Both the position numbers and the translations under genes were made by a program. From Paramuribaculum sp. (lineage in GTDB: Bacteria > Bacteroidota > Bacteroidia > Bacteroidales > Muribaculaceae), in NCBI GenBank assembly GCA_029052015.1, contig JAIDJW010000005.1, positions 1 through 37,745 on the forward strand: a stretch of 37,745 nt of DNA, given 5' to 3'. A model generated the notes under the pieces. That model was not told the DNA's origin and did not search any database. It saw only the letters and a program-made list of their open reading frames with translations. Each line of letters opens with the position of its first letter. Within the stretch, counting starts at the first letter, position 1. This document shows positions 17,998 to 27,450 of this stretch, piece by piece.

Positions 17998-19479
17998 ATG
18001 AAACGCATATCAATAATACTTCTCACCCTCATAGCGGCTTCGGCAACCTTTGCGCAGCGCAAAATCACTCTTGACCTGCGGCGCACAATCGAAATTGCCG
18101 GCGACAGCTCGCTCCAGGCATTCCGCAACCAGAATCTCTACATGAGCGGCTACTGGGAATACCGCGCCTTCAGAGCCGAGCGTCTGCCGAGCCTCACGCT
18201 CAACCTCACTCCGGCGAGCTACAACCGCTACATCACCCAGCGCTACAACTACGAGGAAAATATCGACGTGTACCGCGCCCAGCAGATGTACTCAGCGAGC
18301 GGAGGCCTGCGCATCAACCAGAACTTCGACCCTCTCGGCGGCACCTTCTACCTCGAGACAAGCCTCAACTATATGCGCAACTTCGGCGAAGTCAAGTCCA
18401 CTCAGTTCTCGACTATTCCGGTGCGCATAGGCTACACGCAGCAGCTTCTCGGATTCAACCAGTTCCGCTGGGACAGACGCATCGAGCCGGTGAAGTACGA
18501 GAGAGTAAAGAAGGAATTCCTTTATAATATGGAGGCTGTAAGCGAGGATGCGGTTAAAAACTTCTTCGCCCTGGCCCTCGCACAGGCGGAGTACCGTCTC
18601 GCCAAGGACAACCTCGCCTCCTGCGACACGCTCTACACCATCGGCGAGCGCCGCTTCAAAATCGCCGCCATATCGCAGGCCGACCTGCTGACCCTCAAGC
18701 TCGACCGCGTGAACGCGCAAAACACTCTCGAAAACAGCCGGATAGCGCTCAAACGCGCGATGTTTACCCTCGCCACCTATCTGGGCATGGAGAAGGACAC
18801 CGAAATAGAAGTGATACTTCCCGGGGTGCCTCCCGCAAAAAACATCTCTGCGGACATGGCGCTGATTCACGCCAAGGACAACAATCCCACCCTGCTGCAG
18901 CACAAGCAGAACATCCTCGAGGCCAAGCGCGAGGTGAACCGCACCAAAGTAGAGCAGCGATTCAACGCCAACCTCAACGCCAGTGTCGGCTACAACCAGG
19001 TTGCCGGCGAATTCAGCCAGGCATACCGCAATCTCCTGCGCCAGGACCTTGTTTCGCTCACGCTCGCCATACCGCTGGTTGACTGGGGTGTGCGCAAGGG
19101 CAGGCTGAATATGGCCAAAAACAACCTCAACGTGATTGAAATCCAGGCTCGTCAGGACGAAATCTCCATTGAGGAGGATGTGATAATGACTGTGAGCGAC
19201 TTCAACATCCAGCAGCGCCTGGTGGAGAGCGCTGACGAGGCTCTCACCCTCGCCGAGACCGCATACTCTCAGACTCTCCAGCGGTTTATAATCGGCAAAG
19301 CCGACCTCAACACGCTCACCCTTTCGCTCAACCGTCAGCAGGACGCCAACAAAAATTATGTGTCGTCGCTGCAAAACTACTGGCTGAGCTACTACAAGCT
19401 GCGCAAGCTCACTCTGTTTGACTTCGACACCAATATGCCGCTGTCAAACAAATTTGACCTGATGAACAGCGTAAGATAA
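17998..19479 (+). CDS. TolC family outer membrane efflux protein
   Basis: Signal peptide; two OEP-like halves (LSSCDTLYTIGERRFKIAAISQADLLTLKLD; ALTLAETAYSQTLQRFIIGKADLNTLTLS). Confidence 0.93.
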   Translation: MKRISIILLTLIAASATFAQRKITLDLRRTIEIAGDSSLQAFRNQNLYMSGYWEYRAFRAERLPSLTLNLTPASYNRYITQRYNYEENIDVYRAQQMYSASGGLRINQNFDPLGGTFYLETSLNYMRNFGEVKSTQFSTIPVRIGYTQQLLGFNQFRWDRRIEPVKYERVKKEFLYNMEAVSEDAVKNFFALALAQAEYRLAKDNLASCDTLYTIGERRFKIAAISQADLLTLKLDRVNAQNTLENSRIALKRAMFTLATYLGMEKDTEIEVILPGVPPAKNISADMALIHAKDNNPTLLQHKQNILEAKREVNRTKVEQRFNANLNASVGYNQVAGEFSQAYRNLLRQDLVSLTLAIPLVDWGVRKGRLNMAKNNLNVIEIQARQDEISIEEDVIMTVSDFNIQQRLVESADEALTLAETAYSQTLQRFIIGKADLNTLTLSLNRQQDANKNYVSSLQNYWLSYYKLRKLTLFDFDTNMPLSNKFDLMNSVR

Positions 19480-19507
19480 CGCACCACCCAATCCATCCTG
19501 CCGCACA

Positions 19508-22500
19508 ATGAACAAGCTGTCGTCATTTACCATCATCGTTTCCTTCATAGCGCTCGCCATAGTCGGCGCGGCTCTGGTGCCGCTGCTGCCTGTCAAGCTG
19601 TCGCCGAGCCGCTCTCTGCCGAGCCTCACCGTGTCGTTCAGCATGGAAAACAATTCGGCGCGCGTAATCGAGAGCGAGGTCACGAGCAAGCTCGAATCAA
19701 TGCTTGCGAGAGTGCAGGGTGTCAAGGAAATAAGCTCCACTTCGGGCAACGGCTACGGCAACATCACCTTAGGGCTCGACAAGCACGCCGACATTGAGAA
19801 CGTGCGCTTCGAGGTGAGCACAATTGTGCGCCAGGCGTGGTCGCAACTGCCTGACGGAGTGTCGTATCCTCAGATATACGCGCGGCAGGCCGACAAGCGT
19901 TCGGGCAGACCGTTCATGAGCTATACCTTCAATGCTCCCGCCACTCCTTTTGAAATCCAGAACTATGTGGAGGAGAACATCAAGCCTGCCATCGGTCAGA
20001 TAAGGGGTGTGAACAAGGTAGACCTCAGCGGGGCGATGCCTATGGAGTGGAAACTCGAGTACGACAGCGACAAGCTTCACTCATTAGGGCTTACTCCCGA
20101 CAACATACGCACGGCGATATATGAAAACGCCAATTCACAGTTTCTCGGCATCGCCGAGATTAACAACGAGTGGCTGAGGGTCAGCGCGGTGACCTCCGCG
20201 CAGGACACCGTTTTCCATGCGTCGGAGATATTCCTGACTACCAACGACGGCACTATGATTCCTCTCGACCGTCTGGTGACCGTGAGCTTCGAGGAGTCGC
20301 AGCCCACAAGCTATTTCCGCATCAACGGACTCAACTCGATATACTGTAACATCACGGCCGACGACGACGCCAACCAGATTAATCTTGCCAAAGAGGTGAA
20401 GGCGAAGATGGAGGAGCTCAAGCTCAAGATGCCGCAGGGCTATCAGACGATACTGCGCAGCGACGCTACCGAGAGCATCAACGAGGAGCTGAGCAAAATC
20501 TATTTCCGCTCGGGTCTCACATTCCTTATACTGCTGGTGTTCGTGGCGCTCATCACTCTCAATCTGCGCTATATGCTGATTATCACCATATCGCTGATAA
20601 TCAACCTCACAGTGGCTGTGATATTCTACTATATCATCGGCATAGAGATACAGCTCTATTCGCTCGCAGGCATCACGATTTCACTCAACCTCATCATCGA
20701 CAACATCATCGTGATGACTGACCATATCACCCACAAGGGCAATCTCAAGGCCTTTACCTCGGTGCTTGCGGCCACGCTGACCACCATCGGCGCGCTCGGC
20801 ATAGTGTTTTTCCTCAACGAGGAGGTGAAGCTGAGCCTTCAGGACTTTGTGGCCGTGGTGATAATCAACCTGGCGGTGTCGCTGTTTGTGGCGCTCTTCC
20901 TCGTGCCTGCTCTCATCACCAAAATCGGATTGAAGCTGCGCCACCGCCGCAAGCGTCGCGGCAGCCGGTTTGCGGTTCTTTTCACCCATTTTTACGCCCG
21001 CTTCATCCTCTTCTGCAGGCGCTTCAGGGTTGTGCTGATAGTACTGCTTGTGCTGCTGTTCGGATTGCCGGTGCATATGCTGCCGGAGAAGGTTGATGGC
21101 GAATCGAAGTGGGCGTCGGTCTACAACTCCACTTTCGGCAGCAAGAAGTACAAGGAGAAGTGGAAACCGATAGTCGACAAGGCTCTTGGCGGCACTCTGC
21201 GGCTGTTTGCTGTAGATGTGTACAGCGGCGCTTATTTCAACCGCGGCGGCGAGCGGGAGCCGGTGCTGAGTGTCACCGCCACTCTGCCCAACGGCGCGAC
21301 TATCGACCAGATGAACGAGCTGATAATCAAGATGGAGAGCTTCCTGACGACCTTCCCGGAGATACGCCAGTTTCAGACCTCCATCACCAGCGCCAACAAT
21401 GGCAATCTGACGATATATTTCACCAAAGCGGCGCAGCACGGCGCATTTCCCTACCGGCTGAAGAGCGACATCATATCGAAGGCTCAGACTCTCGGCGGCG
21501 GAAGCTGGAGCGTGTACGGTCTGGAGGACCAGGGCTTCAACAACGATGTGCGCGAGAGTAGCGGCAGCTACCGAGTGAAGATGCTGGGCTACAACTACGA
21601 CGAGCTTGAGCAGTGGGCTGACAGTCTGTCGGCGCTTCTTCTGACCCACCGGCGCATCAAGGAGGTGAATGTGTCGAGCGAGTTCAAATGGTACAAGGAG
21701 GACTACAGCGAGGTGTTCCTCGACATCGACAAGGAGAGGCTGAGCAAGGAGAATCTGAGTGTGCAGCAGCTCTTCAGCGCGCTGTCGCCGATATTCGGCA
21801 GAGACATCTATGCCGGCGACATCAAGGGGGAGAAGGGCAACGAGCGCATACTTCTGCACAGCCGCCAGGGATTTGACTACGATGTGTGGGGTCTGATGAA
21901 CATGCCAATCTCCATAGGCGACAGGTCGCTGAAGCTGGCCGACTTCGCCACTATGGAGCGCCGCAACGCTCCCGCCACTATCTCCAAGGAGAACCAGCAG
22001 TACCGCCTGTGCCTGCAATACGAGTACATTGGCTCGAGCACGCAGGGCAACAAGATACTTGAAGCTGACCTGAAAATCCTCAACGCCAAGATGCCGATGG
22101 GCTACACTGCCCAGACCGAGGGGTGGTACTGGCGCTTCGGCAAGGACGACGGCACCTCGTACTGGCTTCTGCTGCTGGTGATAATCATCATATTCTTCAC
22201 CACGAGCATATTATTCAACTCTCTTGCGCAGCCGCTTGCTATTATCTTCACGATACCGATATCGTTTATCGGTGTGTTCCTGATGTTCTATTTCACGAAG
22301 GTGAACTTTGACCAGGGGGGCTTCGCTTCGTTCATCCTTCTGTGCGGCATCACGGTTAACGCCTCCATATATGTGCTCAACGAGTTCAACACCCTGCGCG
22401 AGCGCTATCCTAAGCGCAACAGCCTGCAGCTGTATATCAAGGCGTGGAACACCAAGATACTTCCTATTTTCCTGACAGTGGTGTCGACTATTCTGGGCTT

Positions 22501-22711
22501 TGTGCCGTTTATGATCGGCACGGGCAAGGAATCGTTCTGGTTTCCGATGGCTCTTGGCACCATAGGCGGATTGCTGATGTCGATATTAGGTCTTTTCGTG
22601 TATCTGCCGATATTCGCGCTGCGTCTTCCGAAGCATAAGCATAATGGTGTAGAAAAAAAGGCAAAACGTAGGCTCAGACTACCGAAAATTCTGAAATGGC
22701 GCAAGCGATAG
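19508..22711 (+). CDS. Second, divergent efflux RND permease subunit
   Basis: 1067 aa RND architecture; MNKLSSFTIIVSFIALAIVGAALVPLLPVKLSPSRSLPSLTVSF; GITISLNLIIDNIIVMTDHI. Confidence 0.94.
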   Translation: MNKLSSFTIIVSFIALAIVGAALVPLLPVKLSPSRSLPSLTVSFSMENNSARVIESEVTSKLESMLARVQGVKEISSTSGNGYGNITLGLDKHADIENVRFEVSTIVRQAWSQLPDGVSYPQIYARQADKRSGRPFMSYTFNAPATPFEIQNYVEENIKPAIGQIRGVNKVDLSGAMPMEWKLEYDSDKLHSLGLTPDNIRTAIYENANSQFLGIAEINNEWLRVSAVTSAQDTVFHASEIFLTTNDGTMIPLDRLVTVSFEESQPTSYFRINGLNSIYCNITADDDANQINLAKEVKAKMEELKLKMPQGYQTILRSDATESINEELSKIYFRSGLTFLILLVFVALITLNLRYMLIITISLIINLTVAVIFYYIIGIEIQLYSLAGITISLNLIIDNIIVMTDHITHKGNLKAFTSVLAATLTTIGALGIVFFLNEEVKLSLQDFVAVVIINLAVSLFVALFLVPALITKIGLKLRHRRKRRGSRFAVLFTHFYARFILFCRRFRVVLIVLLVLLFGLPVHMLPEKVDGESKWASVYNSTFGSKKYKEKWKPIVDKALGGTLRLFAVDVYSGAYFNRGGEREPVLSVTATLPNGATIDQMNELIIKMESFLTTFPEIRQFQTSITSANNGNLTIYFTKAAQHGAFPYRLKSDIISKAQTLGGGSWSVYGLEDQGFNNDVRESSGSYRVKMLGYNYDELEQWADSLSALLLTHRRIKEVNVSSEFKWYKEDYSEVFLDIDKERLSKENLSVQQLFSALSPIFGRDIYAGDIKGEKGNERILLHSRQGFDYDVWGLMNMPISIGDRSLKLADFATMERRNAPATISKENQQYRLCLQYEYIGSSTQGNKILEADLKILNAKMPMGYTAQTEGWYWRFGKDDGTSYWLLLLVIIIIFFTTSILFNSLAQPLAIIFTIPISFIGVFLMFYFTKVNFDQGGFASFILLCGITVNASIYVLNEFNTLRERYPKRNSLQLYIKAWNTKILPIFLTVVSTILGFVPFMIGTGKESFWFPMALGTIGGLLMSILGLFVYLPIFALRLPKHKHNGVEKKAKRRLRLPKILKWRKR

Positions 22712-22733
22712 GGAGTGTTTCGCAAAGAATTGC

Positions 22734-22741
22734 TATCTTTG
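22734..22741 (+). promoter_or_regulatory. TAnnTTTG promoter box (TATCTTTG)
   Basis: TATCTTTG 20 bp upstream of ATG 22761. Confidence 0.6.
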
Positions 22742-22760
22742 CAGTTCTATCACACATCGC

Positions 22761-23822
22761 ATGACCATATCAAAAATCATAGATTCTGACATAGCTGCGG
22801 CAGCGAAACGTCTTATCGATAACAGCCGTCGAACAGTGATTACCTGCCACAAGACTCCTGACGGCGATGCCATCGGCTCAAGCCTCGGGCTTGCGGCGGT
22901 GCTTGCAGACGGCAAGCGTCAGGTGCATGTGATAACTCCCGACACTCCTCCGCGCAATCTTCATTTCCTGCCGGGGTTTGACAATGTTGTGATAGCGTCG
23001 CGTTTTACCGAAAAGGCGCGCTGCCTGCTGGCAAACGCCGACCTGGTGTTTTGTCTTGACTATAATTCGCTGCAGCGCATTGACCGTCTTCAGCCGCTTG
23101 TTGAGGCTTCGACAGCTCCGCGCATAATGATTGACCACCATCTGGACCCGGAGCCTATAGCGGCTGTGACAATCTCTCACCCGGAGGTGTCGAGCACCTG
23201 CGCTCTGCTCTATCACTTTCTGTACGAAACCGGTATGTCGGGAATGGTTGACCGCGCGGCTGCGGAGTGTATCTACACCGGCATGCTTACGGACACCGGC
23301 AACTTTTCGTACAACTCCAACGACCCGGACCTTTACCTCATCATCGCCCGTCTGCTCGAAACGGGTATGAACAAGGACGAGATATATACCCGTGTGTGGA
23401 ACACCAACAGCTCCAACCGCCTGCGGATATGCGGCTATGCGATTTACCGCAAGATGCAGCTTATACCGGAGCACAGCATGGCGCTGATTACCCTTACGCG
23501 CGAGGAACTTAATGAGTTCGATTATGTGAAGGGTGACACGGAGAGCCTTGTTAACCAGCCTCTGAGCATACCGGGGGTTGTGTGGAGCGTGTTCATGCGC
23601 GAGGATGAGCCTGACTTTGTGAAAGTGTCGACTCGCAGCGTCGGCGAGTTTCCTGTCAACATTGTGTGCGAGGACCTTTTCGGCGGCGGCGGTCACCGCA
23701 ATGCTGCCGGAGGAGAATTTCACGGCAGCCTCGCAGCCGCAGTCGACTTCCTCATGAGCCATGCGGGCGACTATGACGGGGCGCTGCCTGAAAGCCAAGA
23801 GAACAAAGAGAATAAACAATAA
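22761..23822 (+). CDS. DHH/DHHA1 family phosphoesterase (NrnA/pAp-phosphatase-like)
   Basis: TCHKTPDGDAIGSSLGLAAVL; IMIDHHLDPEP; YTGMLTDTGNFSYN; FGGGGHRNAAGGEF. Confidence 0.94.
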   Translation: MTISKIIDSDIAAAAKRLIDNSRRTVITCHKTPDGDAIGSSLGLAAVLADGKRQVHVITPDTPPRNLHFLPGFDNVVIASRFTEKARCLLANADLVFCLDYNSLQRIDRLQPLVEASTAPRIMIDHHLDPEPIAAVTISHPEVSSTCALLYHFLYETGMSGMVDRAAAECIYTGMLTDTGNFSYNSNDPDLYLIIARLLETGMNKDEIYTRVWNTNSSNRLRICGYAIYRKMQLIPEHSMALITLTREELNEFDYVKGDTESLVNQPLSIPGVVWSVFMREDEPDFVKVSTRSVGEFPVNIVCEDLFGGGGHRNAAGGEFHGSLAAAVDFLMSHAGDYDGALPESQENKENKQ

Positions 23823-23836
23823 GCAAATAATCATAT

Positions 23837-24415
23837 ATGAAATCAATATTATCAAAACTTGCAATAGCAGCAATGGCTGTGCTGGCGATGTGCGCTGCGC
23901 AGGGATGCAGCGACAAGAAGAGCTATGCCGAGCTTCTGGAGGACGAGAACAAGGCTGTGAACCGTTTTCTTGCCGACCAGAAGGTAATCGGCAGTAAGCC
24001 TGCTGACGACAACTTCATCGAGGGTGCCGACGCTCCTTTCTATCAGATAGACGAGGAGGGCAACCTGTACATGAGAGTAATCAAAAAGGGCGACGGCGAG
24101 ATGGTTGAGGACAACCAGCTTGTGTACTTCCGCTTCACCCGCTACAACCTGATGTACTATACCGGTCCGGACAACGAAATGACGGGTGAAGGCAACAGCG
24201 ACAACCTGGAGTTTGGCGACACGAGCTTCCGCTATGGCAACACAACTCTTGAATCGTCGACCACATGGGGCTCAGGTATTCAGGTGCCTCTGTCGATGCT
24301 TCCTCTTGGCAGCGAGATAGAACTCGTTGTGAAGTCGCAGTTCGGCTTCTACAGCGAAATCTCATACGTTCAGCCTTTTCTGTACCATCTGAGATATTAT
24401 CCAAGCATGATATAA
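23837..24415 (+). CDS. DUF4827-like lipoprotein
   Basis: Lipoprotein signal ALCAAQGCSDKKSYAELLEDENKAVNRFLADQKV; overall resemblance to Bacteroides DUF4827/FKBP-like lipoproteins from memory. Confidence 0.7.
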   Translation: MKSILSKLAIAAMAVLAMCAAQGCSDKKSYAELLEDENKAVNRFLADQKVIGSKPADDNFIEGADAPFYQIDEEGNLYMRVIKKGDGEMVEDNQLVYFRFTRYNLMYYTGPDNEMTGEGNSDNLEFGDTSFRYGNTTLESSTTWGSGIQVPLSMLPLGSEIELVVKSQFGFYSEISYVQPFLYHLRYYPSMI

Positions 24416-24438
24416 TTCAACCTTAAAATATTTATCCA

Positions 24439-25827
24439 GTGTCATTAATCAAGTCAATATCGGGTATCCGCGGCACAATCGGCGGTGCCCCGGGCGAGGG
24501 ACTTTCGCCTCTCGACATTGTGAAATTCACAGCGGCATACGCCACATTCATCCGCCGCACCACTACCAAGAGCAGCAATGTGATAGTAGTTGGCCGCGAC
24601 GCGCGCCTGAGCGGCGAAATGGTGAGCGGCATCGTGGTGTCGACTCTCTGCGGCATGGGCTTCGATGTTGTCAACATCGGCCTTGCGTCCACCCCCACAA
24701 CCGAAATAGCGGTGACCGGCGAGAACGCCTGCGGCGGCATCATCATCACCGCAAGCCATAATCCGGTGCAGTGGAATGCCCTGAAGCTGCTTAACGAGAA
24801 TGGAGAATTTCTCAACGACGCTCAGGGCAAAGAGGTGCTTGCCATAGCGGCAGCGGACTCCTACGAGTTTGCCCCTGTGATGGAGCTCGGCCACGAGCAA
24901 ATCAACACCACCTACAACCGCCGTCACATCGACAGCGTGCTCGGCCTTGACCTTGTTGACACCAAAGCTATTGCGGATGCCAATTTCACTGTTGCCGTGG
25001 ATGCGGTCAACTCAGTTGGCGGCACCATCATACCGCAGCTTCTGCGCGCCCTCGGCGTGAAAAACATCATAGAGCTCAACTGCGAGGCAACAGGCAAGTT
25101 TGCCCACACTCCTGAGCCTATCCCCGAAAACCTGACCCAGATCAGCGACCTTATGAAGAGCGGCAAGGCAGATGTTGGCTTTGTGGTTGACCCGGATGTT
25201 GACCGTCTGGCGATAGTGATGGAAAACGGCGAGATGTTTGTGGAGGAGTACACCCTCGTGGCGATAGCCGACTATGTGCTCAGCCAGACTCCCGGCTCTA
25301 CAGTGAGCAACCTGAGCTCCTCGCGCGCGCTCCGCGATGTGACCGAGCGCCACGGCTGCAGCTACAGCGCAAGCGCGGTAGGCGAGGTGAACGTGACCAC
25401 CAAAATGAAGGAGACGGGCGCGGTAATCGGCGGCGAGGGCAACGGCGGCGTAATATATCCCGCAAGCCACTACGGCAGAGACGCTCTCGTTGGCGTGGCT
25501 CTCTTCCTGACCCTGCTCGCCAAGAGCGGCAAAAAGGTGAGCGAGCTTAAGAAGACCTATCCGGCCTACGCTATTGCCAAGAACAAGATAGAACTTACTG
25601 CGGAAATAGACGTTGACGCGATACTCGCCGAGGTGAAGAAGCGCTACAGCAACGAGACCATCACGGATATAGACGGCGTGAAGATAGACTTCGCCGACTC
25701 ATGGGTGCACCTGCGCAAGAGCAACACCGAGCCTATCATCCGCATCTACTCCGAGGCCGCCACAATGGAAGCCGCCGACGAGCTGGCAAACCAGATCAAG
25801 GCGGTCATAGCCTCCATGACAGCGTGA
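24439..25827 (+). CDS. glmM: Phosphoglucosamine/phosphohexose mutase (GTG start)
   Basis: SISGIRGTIGG; GIIITASHNPVQWNALKLLN catalytic Ser; DPDVDRLAIV; GEGNGGVIYP; KSNTEPIIRIYSEA. Confidence 0.93.
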   Translation: MSLIKSISGIRGTIGGAPGEGLSPLDIVKFTAAYATFIRRTTTKSSNVIVVGRDARLSGEMVSGIVVSTLCGMGFDVVNIGLASTPTTEIAVTGENACGGIIITASHNPVQWNALKLLNENGEFLNDAQGKEVLAIAAADSYEFAPVMELGHEQINTTYNRRHIDSVLGLDLVDTKAIADANFTVAVDAVNSVGGTIIPQLLRALGVKNIIELNCEATGKFAHTPEPIPENLTQISDLMKSGKADVGFVVDPDVDRLAIVMENGEMFVEEYTLVAIADYVLSQTPGSTVSNLSSSRALRDVTERHGCSYSASAVGEVNVTTKMKETGAVIGGEGNGGVIYPASHYGRDALVGVALFLTLLAKSGKKVSELKKTYPAYAIAKNKIELTAEIDVDAILAEVKKRYSNETITDIDGVKIDFADSWVHLRKSNTEPIIRIYSEAATMEAADELANQIKAVIASMTA

Positions 25828-26774
25828 AAGCGACAATACTGACCCTGCTACTGCCCCTGGCGCTGCAGCTGAATGCTGCCGCTCCGGGGGCAGTGCCGTC
25901 ACATATAGTCAGCATCCCGACGGCATGCGTGCGCGGCAGCAGCGCCCACTCCAGCGAGCTGGTGAGCCAGGCGCTGATGGGCACTCCTGTGGCGATGACC
26001 GACAGCGTTGGCGAGTGGATAGGCGTGGAGCTGCCTGACGGCTACCGCGGCTATATCAACCGGTCGGGTCTGCGCAGACTTGACGGGGAATCCCTCGCCG
26101 ACTGGAAGAGGAGCGCGCGGCTCGTTGCCACCTGCGCTGAAACGGCAGGGGTGATGAGCGACTCCACGACCCACGGCCACAGGCTGAGCTATCTGGTGAA
26201 CGGGGCCATAGCGCAGGGTGAGATTCCTGCAGGAGGCGAATGGGCGCGGGTGACGCTGCCGGACGGCACAAACGGCTTTGTGGAGGCGAAGCATGTAGCT
26301 CCGCTCGAACAGGTTGCACATGGAGGCACCGACACAGGCCTCATCATATCCACCGCACTGGCAGCCGCTGGCGCACCATATCTGTGGGGCGGCACCACCC
26401 TGCTCGCCCCCGACTGCTCGGGGCTTGTCAAGAGAGCGTTTTTCGCCACGGGACTCATACTGCCTCGCGATGCCTCGCAGCAGGCGCTGACAGGTATAGA
26501 GCTGCCGGCAAACAGGCCGGACCTGTGGATTGCGGGCGACCTGCTCTTTTTCGGCTCGGAGAGCCCGGGAGCCGACCCGCAGCGCATAACCCATGTGGGA
26601 GTGTATATGCGCGACGGCAGATTCGTCCACTCAAGCGGCAGGGTGCTGACATCAAGCGTGAGCGCCGTCGACCCGCTGTTTATCAACCGCCCGGTAGTCA
26701 AGGCCGTGAGAATACTCGGCTGCGAAGACACCCCGGGTATAATTCGATTATCTTCACATCCATGGTATTTCTGA
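25824..26774 (+). CDS. C40 (NlpC/P60) peptidase with SH3-like domains (GTG start overlapping glmM stop)
   Basis: GAPYLWGGTTLLAPDCSGLVKRAFF; ITHVGVYMRDGRFVHSSGRV; N-terminal signal VKATILTLLLPLALQLNAAA begins at GTG 25824. Confidence 0.88.
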   Translation: MKATILTLLLPLALQLNAAAPGAVPSHIVSIPTACVRGSSAHSSELVSQALMGTPVAMTDSVGEWIGVELPDGYRGYINRSGLRRLDGESLADWKRSARLVATCAETAGVMSDSTTHGHRLSYLVNGAIAQGEIPAGGEWARVTLPDGTNGFVEAKHVAPLEQVAHGGTDTGLIISTALAAAGAPYLWGGTTLLAPDCSGLVKRAFFATGLILPRDASQQALTGIELPANRPDLWIAGDLLFFGSESPGADPQRITHVGVYMRDGRFVHSSGRVLTSSVSAVDPLFINRPVVKAVRILGCEDTPGIIRLSSHPWYF

Positions 26775-27379
26775 AACGCATGGCGGCGGTCATCGTCATG
26801 GTCGCCGCTTTTTGTCAGGGGGTTATCGGTCAGGACATCAACACTACCCCCAAGGCGAGGCATTATGCTGTCGACGACATCGGTCAGTTTGTGCCCGCGC
26901 TGATGATTCCCGCAGTCGGTCTCTGCGGGGTGAAGGGGCGTCATGACTGGCGCGAGCGCATAGCTGTTGCCGCCACAGCCTTTATCATCAACGAGGGGCT
27001 GACGCAGACTCTCAAGCACACTATCCACAGCACGCGGCCTGACGGCACCGACCGCCACTCCTTCCCGAGCGGCCACAGCAGCCGCGCTTTTGCGGGCGCG
27101 GAGATTGTCCGCGCCGAGTACGGCTGGGGCTGGGGTGCCGGCGCCTACGCGGTAGCGGCGGGTGTCGGCGCGCTGCGCATCCATCACCGGCGCCATAGGT
27201 TCGGTGATGTTGCGGGTGGAGCTGTAGTCGGTTTTCTTAGCGCCCGCGCTGCGTACCTTCTTCTCCCGGTAGAGCGCCGCCTTTTCGGGTGGGAGAAAAC
27301 AGGTGTAACGGCAGTGGCGGTTCCAAATATCGACCTTGTGGAACGGAGTGCCGGTATAAGCGCGTGTGTGATTTTCTGA
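26762..27379 (+). CDS. PAP2 superfamily phosphatase
   Basis: KHTIHSTRPDGTDRHSFPSGHSSRAFAGAE ... RIHHRRHRFGDVAGGAVVG motif set; start at 26762 or 26780. Confidence 0.88.
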   Translation: MVFLKRMAAVIVMVAAFCQGVIGQDINTTPKARHYAVDDIGQFVPALMIPAVGLCGVKGRHDWRERIAVAATAFIINEGLTQTLKHTIHSTRPDGTDRHSFPSGHSSRAFAGAEIVRAEYGWGWGAGAYAVAAGVGALRIHHRRHRFGDVAGGAVVGFLSARAAYLLLPVERRLFGWEKTGVTAVAVPNIDLVERSAGISACVIF

Positions 27380-27450
27380 GTGCGGTGTGTTCATGATTGT
27401 GCAAAGTTAGGTGGCGCCGGAGGGGAATTTTCTGCGAAAATGCATACTTT

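Noticed and set aside
20681-22018. 445-aa minus-strand ORF
   Set aside because: Antisense shadow of the second RND permease.
26189-27394. 401-aa minus-strand ORF
   Set aside because: Antisense to the C40 peptidase and PAP2 genes, which have clear catalytic motifs.
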